In this document: one piece after another, positions 8,901 through 15,671 of the stretch
Numbering within the stretch: position 1 is the first letter of the stretch
Layout: each line of letters opens with the position of its first letter
Assembly: GCA_023428585.1 (NCBI GenBank)
Contig: JAEYXG010000226.1
Coordinates: forward strand, 1 to 24,378
From: Bacteroidota bacterium
GTDB taxonomy: Bacteria > Bacteroidota > Bacteroidia > Bacteroidales > Lentimicrobiaceae
DNA length: 24,378 nucleotides
Direction of reading: 5' to 3'
Program-made: the position numbers and the translations under genes
Notes under the pieces: model-generated
Told to the model about the DNA's origin: nothing
Databases searched by the model: none
What the model saw: only the letters and a program-made list of their open reading frames with translations

Positions 8901-10436
8901 ATGTTCAAAAATCATCCCAAAGGGCTTTTAGCAGCGGCACTGGCAAATATGGGAGAACGATTCGGATTCTACACAATGATGGCAATCCTCGTACTCTTTT
9001 TGCAGGCTAAATTTGGTCTTTCCGGTACAAATGCCGGTCTAATCTATTCTGTGTTTTACTTTTCCATTTACATCCTCGCATTTGTTGGTGGATTAATTGC
9101 TGATAAGACCAGGAATTACAAGGGTACTATTTTAATTGGTTTGATTGTGATGGCAATTGGATATTTCATCCTTGCTTTCCCAACCAAAACACCGGTACCA
9201 AACCAGACTCTATTCTTGATTCTTTCATGTCTTGGTCTGTTTACCATTGCATTTGGTAATGGTCTTTTTAAAGGGAATTTACAAGCTTTGGTTGGCCAGA
9301 TGTACGACAACTCTACATATAGCAAAATGCGCGATTCAGGATTCTCACTTTTCTATATGTTTATCAATGTTGGTGCTCTATTTGCTCCTTTCTTTGCTAT
9401 TGGAATTAGAAACGGTTGGTTGGCTAAATTTGGATTTGCATACAATTCAAGTCTTCCAGAATTGTGTCACGCATATATCAATGGGACAATTACTCCTGAA
9501 GCTTCTGAAAAGTTAGCACTATTAGCAAATGAAGTTAGCCTTAATGGTGCTGTAACTGATATGGGCACTTTTGTAAATGAATACCTAAACACATTTACTA
9601 CAGGTTTCCATTATGCATTCGGAGTTGCTATCATAGCAATGGCAATCTCTATTGTTATATACCTTGTTAATAAGAAAAATTTCCCGAATCCTGCACCAAA
9701 GGTTAAGGCAGGAAGTGCTACCGGTCATGAAGTCCAGATGGAAGCTAAAGAGGTTAAACAGAGAATTTATGCTTTGTTGGCCGTATTTGCTGTGGTAATC
9801 TTTTTCTGGTTCTCATTCCATCAAAACGGTCTTACACTCACATTCTTCGCAAAAGACTATACTGACCTTAGTGGTATTGTTATAAATCTTGGATTTGTTA
9901 CCATTCAAGGAGCTGAGATTTTCCAGTCAATCAATCCCATCTTCATAGTTCTTCTTACTCCAATAATCATGGCATTATTCGGATGGCTTAGGGCTAAGAA
10001 CATGGAGCCATCCACACCTAAAAAGATTGCTATCGGTATGTTTATCGCTGCAATTGCTTACTTGGTTATGACCCTTGGTTCTTTAGGATTACCTCTGAAA
10101 TCAGATGTTATTGCAATGGGTGGTCTAACCGATGCAGAGCGTGTATCTCCCTTCTTGCTTATCGGTACCTACTTTATTTTGACTGTTGCTGAATTATTTA
10201 TTAGCCCGTTGGGAATCTCATTTGTCTCTAAGGTTGCTCCACCACAATACCAAGGTGTAATGCAAGGTGGTTGGTTAGGTGCTACAGCACTTGGAAATCA
10301 ATTACTGTTTATCGGTGCTATCCTTTATGATAATGTTCCAATCTGGTTAACCTGGACAGTATTTGTTGTTGCATGTTCAATTTCTATGTTTACAATGATC
10401 TTTATGCTTAGATGGCTTGAAAGAGTAGCTAAGTAG
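8901..10436 (+). CDS. POT/PTR family proton-coupled oligopeptide transporter
   Basis: This 511-residue integral membrane protein of the POT (PTR2) branch of the major facilitator superfamily imports di- and tripeptides with protons. Evidence: the N-terminal NMGERFGFYTM segment (residues 16-26) is the POT signature around the ExxER motif. A glycine-rich GLFKGNLQALVGQMY region and a FSLFYMFINVGALFAP segment (PTR2 signature) follow. Many hydrophobic helices spread over the whole length, consistent with 12-14 transmembrane segments. The first glutamate of the canonical E-x-x-E-R motif is asparagine here (N16-M-G-E19-R20). The gene has its own promoter and a strong terminator. Inference: it takes up peptides released by enzymes such as the periplasmic M3 peptidase upstream. 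Exact substrates are not readable from the sequence. Confidence 0.9.
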   Translation: MFKNHPKGLLAAALANMGERFGFYTMMAILVLFLQAKFGLSGTNAGLIYSVFYFSIYILAFVGGLIADKTRNYKGTILIGLIVMAIGYFILAFPTKTPVPNQTLFLILSCLGLFTIAFGNGLFKGNLQALVGQMYDNSTYSKMRDSGFSLFYMFINVGALFAPFFAIGIRNGWLAKFGFAYNSSLPELCHAYINGTITPEASEKLALLANEVSLNGAVTDMGTFVNEYLNTFTTGFHYAFGVAIIAMAISIVIYLVNKKNFPNPAPKVKAGSATGHEVQMEAKEVKQRIYALLAVFAVVIFFWFSFHQNGLTLTFFAKDYTDLSGIVINLGFVTIQGAEIFQSINPIFIVLLTPIIMALFGWLRAKNMEPSTPKKIAIGMFIAAIAYLVMTLGSLGLPLKSDVIAMGGLTDAERVSPFLLIGTYFILTVAELFISPLGISFVSKVAPPQYQGVMQGGWLGATALGNQLLFIGAILYDNVPIWLTWTVFVVACSISMFTMIFMLRWLERVAK

Positions 10437-10456
10437 CATGTGTTAAGATGATATGC

Positions 10457-10486
10457 AAAAAGGCTATCCAAAAGGGTAGCCTTTTT
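10457..10486 (+). terminator. Rho-independent terminator after the POT transporter
   Basis: Arms 10457-10469 (AAAAAGGCTATCC) and 10474-10486 (GGGTAGCCTTTTT) pair over 13 bases with one G-U and an AAAA loop. A/T runs at both ends make it potentially bidirectional. Confidence 0.85.
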
Positions 10487-10488
10487 GA

Positions 10489-10496
10489 TATCTTTG
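10489..10496 (+). promoter_or_regulatory. Candidate -7 element only 4 bases before the radical SAM start
   Basis: TATCTTTG fits TAnnTTTG and ends at 10496; the ATG begins at 10501. Transcription would start at or very near the ATG, giving a leaderless message if the box is used. It sits directly after the terminator, where a new promoter is required. Confidence 0.5.
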
Positions 10497-10500
10497 CATT

Positions 10501-11451
10501 ATGATATCCAATCTTCCTTTCAACGGGAAACCTTATAATTCATACAACGAATATTTTAAACGAACTTTCGGATACAGAGTACAGAAAGTAAGTATTGATG
10601 CAGGTTTTACTTGCCCCAATAGGGATGGAACAATTTCATTAGGTGGATGCTCCTACTGCAATAATGATGCATTTAATCCTTCTTATTGCCAACCAACAAA
10701 ACCTATCTACAAACAGTTAATTGAAGGAATTGAGTTTCACAAAATACGCTATAGAAGAGCCCTTAAATATCTTGCCTATCTGCAAACATACTCCAACACT
10801 TATGCACCAATTGATGAATTAAAAACAATATATCAACAGACATTGGATCACCCGGATGTGATTGGGCTAATTATTGGAACACGCCCTGATTGCATTGATG
10901 ATAAAAAACTTGAGCTTGTTTCTGAAATATCCAAGACACATTACGTAATGATTGAATTTGGGATAGAGTCTATATACAATTCAACTCTTGAAAAGATTAA
11001 CAGAGGTCATACTTGGGAGCAATCACAGCAGGCAATAATTCGTACTGCTTCCAAAGGGATAAGAACTGGAGCTCACATAATATTTGGATTACCCGGTGAA
11101 ACAAGGGAGATGATGATGGAGAGTGTAAAAAAAATATCTGAACTACCACTTACAACTATAAAATTCCATCAGCTACAGATAGTTAAAAACACGGTCATGG
11201 CGGCTGAATATTTAAGAAATCCTGATTCGTTCAATCTATTCAAACTTGATGAGTATATTACTTTTATTGTGAGCTTCATTGAAAAGCTAAATCCAGCCTT
11301 CATTATAGAACGCTTCACAGGTGAAGTTCCCCCGAGATATCTTGTAACACCACCCTGGGGACAACTCCGATCAGATCAGGTTGCAGTTATGATTGTTGAA
11401 GAAATGAATAAGCGTAAAACCTGGCAAGGAAGACTATTTTCCTTTCTTTAA
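10501..11451 (+). CDS. TIGR01212 family radical SAM protein (YhcC-like)
   Basis: This 316-residue radical SAM enzyme is of the TIGR01212/YhcC type, whose substrate is not established to my knowledge. The iron-sulfur cluster cysteines are C38, C50 and C53 in DAGFTCPNRDG...GGCSYCNND. The wide C-x11-C-x2-C spacing is characteristic of this family rather than the classical CxxxCxxC. Further family marks are the glycine-rich GTRPDC segment, MIEFGIESIYNSTLEKINRGHT, and HIIFGLPGET around residues 198-207, the SAM-binding region. Near the end, RFTGEVPPRYLVTPPWG is also typical. The N-terminal YNSYNEYFKRTFGYRVQKVS matches the family opening, so the ATG at 10501 is well placed even though a promoter box lies immediately before it. 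The last 18 bases overlap the end of the convergent RHH gene. Confidence 0.9.
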   Translation: MISNLPFNGKPYNSYNEYFKRTFGYRVQKVSIDAGFTCPNRDGTISLGGCSYCNNDAFNPSYCQPTKPIYKQLIEGIEFHKIRYRRALKYLAYLQTYSNTYAPIDELKTIYQQTLDHPDVIGLIIGTRPDCIDDKKLELVSEISKTHYVMIEFGIESIYNSTLEKINRGHTWEQSQQAIIRTASKGIRTGAHIIFGLPGETREMMMESVKKISELPLTTIKFHQLQIVKNTVMAAEYLRNPDSFNLFKLDEYITFIVSFIEKLNPAFIIERFTGEVPPRYLVTPPWGQLRSDQVAVMIVEEMNKRKTWQGRLFSFL

Positions 11452-11592
11452 TCGGCCGGCATCCTTTAGTGCTTTACTGATAATCCATTCCAGCTGCCCG
11501 TTTATGCTTCTAAATTCATCATCCGCCCACTTTTGTACTGCTTCCATTGTCTTCTCATCCAGCCTTAATACGAATGGTTTTTTCTGGCCCAT
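11434..11592 (-). CDS. Small ribbon-helix-helix (Arc-like) DNA-binding protein, 52 residues
   Basis: Reading the minus strand from the ATG at 11592 gives a 52-residue protein starting MGQKKPFVLRLDEKTMEAVQ and ending at a TAG at 11434. The first strand KPFVLRL (5-11) followed by two helices (DEKTMEAVQKWADDEF, then SINGQLEWIISKALKDA) is the ribbon-helix-helix fold. The WADDEFRSINGQLEWI stretch matches Arc-like proteins of Bacteroidota. The start lies 10 bases after the SPFH stop on the same strand, so the two form an operon. The stop overlaps the convergent radical SAM gene by 18 bases. It likely binds DNA as a dimer and may regulate its own operon; palindromes upstream of the SPFH gene are candidate sites. 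No toxin gene is adjacent, so an antitoxin label is not supported. Confidence 0.85.
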   Translation of the reverse strand: MGQKKPFVLRLDEKTMEAVQKWADDEFRSINGQLEWIISKALKDAGRLKKGK

Positions 11593-11602
11593 TTTAACAA
11601 AT

Positions 11603-12481
11603 TTATTGGTGCAGGGTCCCGGTATTGATTACAGGAGAAGCATCCTTATCTGAACATAATACAACCATCAGATTGCTAACCATCGCTGCTTTCTTGTCTT
11701 CATCCAGATCAACAAGCTTTTTATCGGACAATTGCTCCAATGCCATTTCAACCATACTGACAGCACCCTCAACAATCTTTATCCGTGCTGCAATAATGGC
11801 AGTAGCCTGTTGACGACGAAGCATAGCACCAGCAATTTCTGATGAATATGCCAAATAACTGATCCTTGCTTCCAACACATCAATACCTGCTCGTTCCAAT
11901 CGTTCTGATAATTCCTGCTCCAACACATGGTTTACTTCTTCACCTCCCGCCCTTAATGTAATTTCAGCACCTTCGTCATCAAAATTGTCATATGGGTAGT
12001 GTCCTGCTAATTTCCTTATTGCAGCTTCACTCTGAATTTCAACATAATGAACGTAATCATCTACTTCAAATGCTGCCTTGAATGTATCTTGCGCCTTCCA
12101 AACAAGCACAATTCCAATCATAATGGGATTCCCTATCTTGTCATTTACTTTAATGGGATCACTATTGAGATTCCTTGCTCTCAATGATATTTTACGCCGT
12201 TTATAAAGCGGATTCACCCAAAAGAGCCCATTGCTCTTAACAGTTCCAGCATAATCACCAAACAATACTAGCACACTTGATTCATTTGGATTAACTACAA
12301 GTAAACCCGCCATTAAAAAAACTGCACAAAGTAACACGATCATTGATACTATCATCAACCAGGTCGTTTGGTTGTTTGAAGCAAAATTATAAATAGAAAA
12401 GGCTAACATTAGCACTACTACTGTCAGCATAATGTACCCCGACAAGGGGGTAATGATTTTTTCATTTTTATTAGTTTCCAT
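11603..12481 (-). CDS. SPFH (stomatin/prohibitin-like) domain membrane protein
   Basis: This 292-residue protein has two hydrophobic segments at the N-terminus (about 15-35 and 41-62) followed by an SPFH/band 7 domain. The domain opens at VNPNESSVLVLFGDYAGTVK, then GLFWVNPLYKRRKISLR, with the typical coiled-coil-prone tail (AAIRKLAGHYPYD...LSERLERAGIDVLEARISYLAYSSEIAGAMLRRQQA). SPFH proteins form ring or cage assemblies on membranes and influence proteases and membrane microdomains. FtsH partners HflK/C and QmcA belong to this superfamily, but a link to the ftsH gene at 16.4-18.5 kb is speculation. The reading frame extends upstream to 12574; I prefer the ATG at 12481 because the extra 31 residues do not fit the family and cover palindromic, operator-like DNA. 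The RHH gene follows 10 bases downstream. Confidence 0.88.
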   Translation of the reverse strand: METNKNEKIITPLSGYIMLTVVVLMLAFSIYNFASNNQTTWLMIVSMIVLLCAVFLMAGLLVVNPNESSVLVLFGDYAGTVKSNGLFWVNPLYKRRKISLRARNLNSDPIKVNDKIGNPIMIGIVLVWKAQDTFKAAFEVDDYVHYVEIQSEAAIRKLAGHYPYDNFDDEGAEITLRAGGEEVNHVLEQELSERLERAGIDVLEARISYLAYSSEIAGAMLRRQQATAIIAARIKIVEGAVSMVEMALEQLSDKKLVDLDEDKKAAMVSNLMVVLCSDKDASPVINTGTLHQ

Positions 12482-12497
12482 GGTGATATTATTTTGA

Positions 12498-12574
12498 TAT
12501 TGCAATAATACAACTTTCAACAGTACAAAGTCAAGTAAAATGCAATATTTATTTTCATGTTGCAGATGCAACAT
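12498..12574. promoter_or_regulatory. Cluster of TGCAA palindromes upstream of the SPFH-RHH operon
   Basis: Three TGCAA-containing sites lie within 77 bases: the perfect palindrome TATTGCAATA (12498-12507), TGCAATATT (12541-12549), and ATGTTGCAGATGCAACAT (12557-12574), which has perfect 8-base arms around GA. Their place just upstream of the SPFH start suggests operator sites, possibly for the RHH protein of the same operon (inference). Confidence 0.45.
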
Positions 12575-12754
12575 CTATTATTCTTTCTTCCATAATCATA
12601 GAATGATAATACCAATGTAAAAAAAATTGTAAGCTTTAAACTGTTGACACTTTTTTCACACAATAAATATCTATGCAAAGTCAAAAATATTTCTTCTTCC
12701 TCAGCATAGTAGATCTCATCTAAAAAGAAAATGTCATTAATAGCTTTGAATGAT

Positions 12755-12762
12755 TAATTTTG
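12755..12762 (+). promoter_or_regulatory. Candidate -7 element for the HAD phosphatase gene
   Basis: TAATTTTG fits TAnnTTTG and ends 26 bases before the ATG at 12789. It overlaps the alternative in-frame ATG at 12750, which argues for the later start. Confidence 0.5.
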
Positions 12763-12788
12763 CCCTCTCATTCCACATCAGATTATTA

Positions 12789-13490
12789 ATGAAATCGAAA
12801 AACTACAAACATATCTTCTTCGACCTTGACCGAACGCTGTGGGATTTTGATAGAAATGCAAACGAGACTTTCACTGATATTCACGAAAAATATTTCCTCA
12901 AAGAAAGAGGCATAGAAGACTTCCATGACTTTTTGAACGTATATCACAAAATCAATCTTGATTTATGGGATCAATACAGAAAAGGTCAAATCAAAAAGGA
13001 AGAGTTGAATGTCAGTAGGTTTTCATTGACACTTGATTCATTTGGGATAGTAGATAATGAATTAAGTAAGAGTATCGCTTCTGATTATATTAAAATCAGC
13101 CCCACAAAGAAACATTTGTATCCAGGCACCTATCAGTTACTTGATTATCTAAAAGGAAAATACACATTGCATATTATCACCAACGGATTTGAAGAAGTAC
13201 AGTATAGAAAACTTAAACATTCAGAACTTGAGAAGTATTTCACTCAAATCATCACATCAGAAGATGCTGGTTATAAGAAGCCTGATATTAACATTTTCAA
13301 ATATGCCTTTTCACAAGCCAATGCCTTGCCAAGTGAATCCCTGATGATTGGTGATGATATTGACGTTGATATCATTGGTGCCAGAGATGCAGGAATGGAT
13401 CAGGTTCTGGTTGACTTTGAAAGCATTCAATCAGAATCAATAGCCACTTATTATGTGAATTCCTTATTTGAGCTTAAGCTGCTATTATGA
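12789..13490 (+). CDS. HAD superfamily hydrolase, YjjG-like nucleotidase/phosphatase
   Basis: This 233-residue haloacid dehalogenase-type phosphohydrolase has all four HAD motifs: nucleophile D12 and acid D14 in FFDLDRTLWD, T131 in IITNGF, lysine in the GYKKPD segment (161-166), and the GDDIDVD acidic motif (188-194). The alpha-helical cap between motifs I and II and the length fit the YjjG family (noncanonical pyrimidine nucleotide 5'-nucleotidase in E. coli). The DLDRTLWDF opening is common in Bacteroidota members annotated this way. I use the ATG at 12789: an earlier in-frame ATG (12750) would add 13 residues with no family counterpart and would start upstream of the probable promoter box. 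The specific substrate is an inference from similarity; HAD phosphatases are often promiscuous. Confidence 0.85.
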   Translation: MKSKNYKHIFFDLDRTLWDFDRNANETFTDIHEKYFLKERGIEDFHDFLNVYHKINLDLWDQYRKGQIKKEELNVSRFSLTLDSFGIVDNELSKSIASDYIKISPTKKHLYPGTYQLLDYLKGKYTLHIITNGFEEVQYRKLKHSELEKYFTQIITSEDAGYKKPDINIFKYAFSQANALPSESLMIGDDIDVDIIGARDAGMDQVLVDFESIQSESIATYYVNSLFELKLLL

Positions 13491-13533
13491 GTAACCCATA
13501 TTGAATTAATTGAATATTGGAATTAAAAGCAAT

Positions 13534-13562
13534 AAAAAAAGGCCATCTATCCAGATGGCCTT
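13534..13562 (-). terminator. Rho-independent terminator after the Cys-rich protein gene
   Basis: On the minus strand, arms AAGGCCATCT and AGATGGCCTT surround a four-base loop (13549-13552) and end in a seven-base T-run (13534-13540). It lies just downstream of the stop at 13582. It may also slow transcription from the convergent HAD gene. Confidence 0.8.
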
Positions 13563-13581
13563 CGAGCTTTTTCGAGATTCA

Positions 13582-13881
13582 CTATTTCTTTTCCGGTGCA
13601 GGTACTGGTTTAGCAGCAGCCTTTGAACTGCAGCAACCTGACTTTGCCTGAGCACTAGAGCATGGAGTAGCACAACCGGCTTTTGCTTTGTCGCCCGAAG
13701 CACAGTCAGCCTTTGCTTTATCTGTACAACCAGCTGTCTTGCCATCAGTTGATTTTACTGTCTTACTATCAGATACTTTTTCAGTCTTGGCTTTTACAGG
13801 TGCATTCTGTGCAGAAACGGTGGCAGCACTATAAGCAAAAATTAATGCTACTACTGAGAAAATCATTGCAAACTTTTTCAT
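13582..13881 (-). CDS. Small exported Cys/Lys/Ala-rich protein of unknown function
   Basis: This 99-residue protein starts with a clear signal peptide (MKKFAMIFSVVALIFAYSAATVSAQ, cleavage near residue 25). The mature chain has low complexity: almost only Lys, Ala, Ser, Thr, Gly, Asp, Gln, Pro and six cysteines (52, 60, 70, 74, 83, 84), in loose repeats of the kind KAKADC / DKAKAGC / AKSGCC. I recognise no family. The even cysteine number and exported location allow disulfides; metal binding is another possibility. It has its own TAnnTTTG box 28 bases upstream and its own terminator, which supports it being a real expressed gene. Reading frames on the other strand over this stretch are shadows. 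Base composition is more GC-rich than surrounding genes because of the Ala/Gly/Cys codons. Confidence 0.8.
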   Translation of the reverse strand: MKKFAMIFSVVALIFAYSAATVSAQNAPVKAKTEKVSDSKTVKSTDGKTAGCTDKAKADCASGDKAKAGCATPCSSAQAKSGCCSSKAAAKPVPAPEKK

Positions 13882-13908
13882 GAATGTTTTATTTTGGGTT
13901 TATGATGA

Positions 13909-13916
13909 CAAAGATA
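13909..13916 (-). promoter_or_regulatory. Candidate -7 element for the Cys-rich protein gene
   Basis: The minus strand reads TATCTTTG, 28 bases upstream of the ATG at 13881. It lies in the 88-base gap after psd, indicating a separate transcription unit. Confidence 0.5.
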
Positions 13917-13969
13917 ATATTCAAAATAGATAACTATGCACTATAAAGTGTTAAAGTTATGTTAATGTG

Positions 13970-14623
13970 CTACAGAAATGCTATAACTGTTTGTTTGCCT
14001 GATACTTTCTGTCCAATTTTCACTTCAAGCCGGGCATTTAGTGGCAAGAAGATATCTACCCTTGATCCGAACTTGATAAATCCAAACTCATCTCCTTGCC
14101 TTATACTGTTTCCTTCATGAGCATAGCAGACAATTCGTCTTGCTAAAGCACCTGCAATTTGACGCAATAATATCTGTGTTCCTTCATGATTTTCAATTAC
14201 AACGGATGTTCTCTCATTATGGGTTGATGATTTAGGGTGCCAGGCTACCAAGTATTTACCCGGATGGTACTTCATGAATTTAATAGTACCTGAGATGGGT
14301 GACCAGTTGACATGGACATTATTGGGTGACATGAAAACTGAAACCTGTATCCGTTTATCTTTAAAATACTCAGGCTCAAAAACCTCTTCAATTGCTACGA
14401 TTTTTCCGTCAGCAGGACACAGTAGTCTTGTTTCATCAGGTGAAATAATCCGTTTTGGATATCTGAAGAACTTTACAATCCATAAAAAAACTATAACCAA
14501 CAATCCCCAAATGATATAATGGAGATATATCGGCATTGGAATCAAGCCTGTAAGGGGTGACAGTATCCCTAAAACGATAAATGAAACAAGAATTATCCAA
14601 AAACCTTCCTTATGAATTCTCAT
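13970..14623 (-). CDS. psd: Phosphatidylserine decarboxylase proenzyme
   Basis: This 217-residue membrane-associated enzyme decarboxylates phosphatidylserine to phosphatidylethanolamine. It has N-terminal hydrophobic segments (about 8-28 and 32-52), the LLCPADGKIV motif (68-77), conserved NNVHVNWSP (101-109, with H104), WHPKSSTHNERT, and the processing site KFGSRVD (184-190). Cleavage between G186 and S187 would generate the pyruvoyl group on the small chain. This is the short Psd form (about 210-230 residues) used by many Bacteroidota and archaea, with FGS instead of the LGST of E. coli. It is the last gene of the rsfS-ftsH-LUD-DUF2007-cdsA-psd operon, 15 bases after cdsA. CdsA makes the CDP-diacylglycerol that feeds phosphatidylserine synthesis, so the pair flank a missing pssA step. 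Confidence 0.92.
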   Translation of the reverse strand: MRIHKEGFWIILVSFIVLGILSPLTGLIPMPIYLHYIIWGLLVIVFLWIVKFFRYPKRIISPDETRLLCPADGKIVAIEEVFEPEYFKDKRIQVSVFMSPNNVHVNWSPISGTIKFMKYHPGKYLVAWHPKSSTHNERTSVVIENHEGTQILLRQIAGALARRIVCYAHEGNSIRQGDEFGFIKFGSRVDIFLPLNARLEVKIGQKVSGKQTVIAFL

Positions 14624-14638
14624 CCCGGCAAAAGTAGG

Positions 14639-15466
14639 TTAATTTACGTAACGAAGCAATCTGATAAGAATATAAACAATTGGAGCGGCAACAAGCACAG
14701 CATCAAATCGATCAAGCACCCCTCCATGTCCTGGTAGTATTTTCCCAGAGTCTTTGATGCCTGCATTTCGCTTAAACATTGATTCAGTTAAATCGCCTAT
14801 AGTACCGAATACAATAATTACAATGCCTATTAGTAACCACTCAAAAACAGTGAACTCTGTAAAGGAAGAAGAGATTGTGTAAGCAACCAACAATCCTGCC
14901 AATGCACCTCCAACAAATCCTTCCCAAGATTTTTTCGGACTAATACGTTCAAGCAATTTATGTTTTCCAAACCAAGATCCAAAAATATAAGCACCTGAAT
15001 CATTTATCCATAATATAAGGAAAAAGCCAAGCAGCAGCCCTGTTTCACGCCATTTATGCTCTTCTGTCAAATTGAAAAAACCCGAAAGCATTGCCAGTGG
15101 AACGATAACCCATGCCAAACCGAACAAAGTCGTCGCAACATTAAGCAAAGAGGTACTCGTTTTGCGTGTTAATTCAACAGTTACAATGATAACAGGAACC
15201 AATAATAGGAAATATAAACCTTGATCGGGTATTATCTGAAAATTCCAGGAAACAATCAATAGATAAGTCAAAGCTGATAGCAGCAATCCTGCTAATCTTG
15301 AAGGATATGCATTCAATGCGCGTGATATCCTGCTATATTCCCAGTAGCCCGCCAATGCAATAAAAAAAAACAGCGATGCAAATAACCAATGATTTATTAT
15401 CACTGAGCCAATGATGACAATTACAAACGCTGCACCTGTAATTGTTCTAAGTGTAAAATTATTCAC
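14639..15466 (-). CDS. cdsA: Phosphatidate cytidylyltransferase (CDP-diacylglycerol synthase)
   Basis: CdsA makes CDP-diacylglycerol from phosphatidic acid and CTP, the branch point of bacterial phospholipid synthesis. This 275-residue polytopic protein has about eight hydrophobic segments and the C-terminal CDP-alcohol signature: GDLTESMFKRNAGIKDSG followed by KILPGHGGVLDRFD, which carry the metal- and CTP-binding aspartates. WINDSGAYIFGSWFGKHKLL and ISPKKSWEG in the middle are also characteristic. Length matches E. coli CdsA (285). The ATG at 15466 lies inside the 3' end of the DUF2007 gene (8-base overlap), suggesting translational coupling. It precedes psd in the operon. Confidence 0.93.
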   Translation of the reverse strand: MNNFTLRTITGAAFVIVIIGSVIINHWLFASLFFFIALAGYWEYSRISRALNAYPSRLAGLLLSALTYLLIVSWNFQIIPDQGLYFLLLVPVIIVTVELTRKTSTSLLNVATTLFGLAWVIVPLAMLSGFFNLTEEHKWRETGLLLGFFLILWINDSGAYIFGSWFGKHKLLERISPKKSWEGFVGGALAGLLVAYTISSSFTEFTVFEWLLIGIVIIVFGTIGDLTESMFKRNAGIKDSGKILPGHGGVLDRFDAVLVAAPIVYILIRLLRYVN

Positions 15467-15662
15467 TTTTCAAGCTTTTAATTAGTTGATTGGCGTTAAA
15501 AGCATCTTCAGCCGAAACATAAAGTTCAATATCTCCAATCAAGTAAACAGAATCCTGTTTATTTACCACAACTGAAACTATCTTGTGGTCATCAAGTAGA
15601 CTTTGAATAAAATTCACGTCATGTAATTTATTCCCGGTATATACAAGTGTCCAGCCTACCAT
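15459..15662 (-). CDS. DUF2007 family small protein
   Basis: This 67-residue protein of the DUF2007 ('putative signal transducing protein') family folds like a small ferredoxin-like alpha/beta domain. Seen here: WTLVYTGNKLHDVNFIQSLLDDHKI, then VVVNKQDSVYLIGDIELYVSAEDAFNANQLIKS, matching the family pattern of a short strand, a helix carrying the 'a.~iksLLe..gI' segment, and the closing 'y.v.v~.~da..A~.ll' helix. It has no catalytic residues and its function is unknown. It starts 9 bases after the LUD gene stop and overlaps the cdsA start by 8 bases, so it belongs to the operon. Confidence 0.8.
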   Translation of the reverse strand: MVGWTLVYTGNKLHDVNFIQSLLDDHKIVSVVVNKQDSVYLIGDIELYVSAEDAFNANQLIKSLKSE

Positions 15663-15671
15663 TATTACTTA

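Noticed and set aside
11434..11592. Toxin-antitoxin label for the RHH gene
   Set aside because: The neighbour is an SPFH membrane protein, not a toxin family, and no toxin-like small gene is adjacent.
12482..12574. Longer SPFH start at 12574
   Set aside because: The 31 extra residues lack family similarity and cover palindromic, operator-like DNA; METNKNEK at 12481 fits better.
13683..13883. Plus-strand frame over the Cys-rich gene
   Set aside because: It has no start context or recognisable domain. The minus-strand frame has a signal peptide, promoter box and terminator.
13922..13960. Hairpin after psd (CACT/AGTG nested within ATAACT/AGTTAT)
   Set aside because: The arms are short and there is no T-run, so it is too weak to call the operon terminator.
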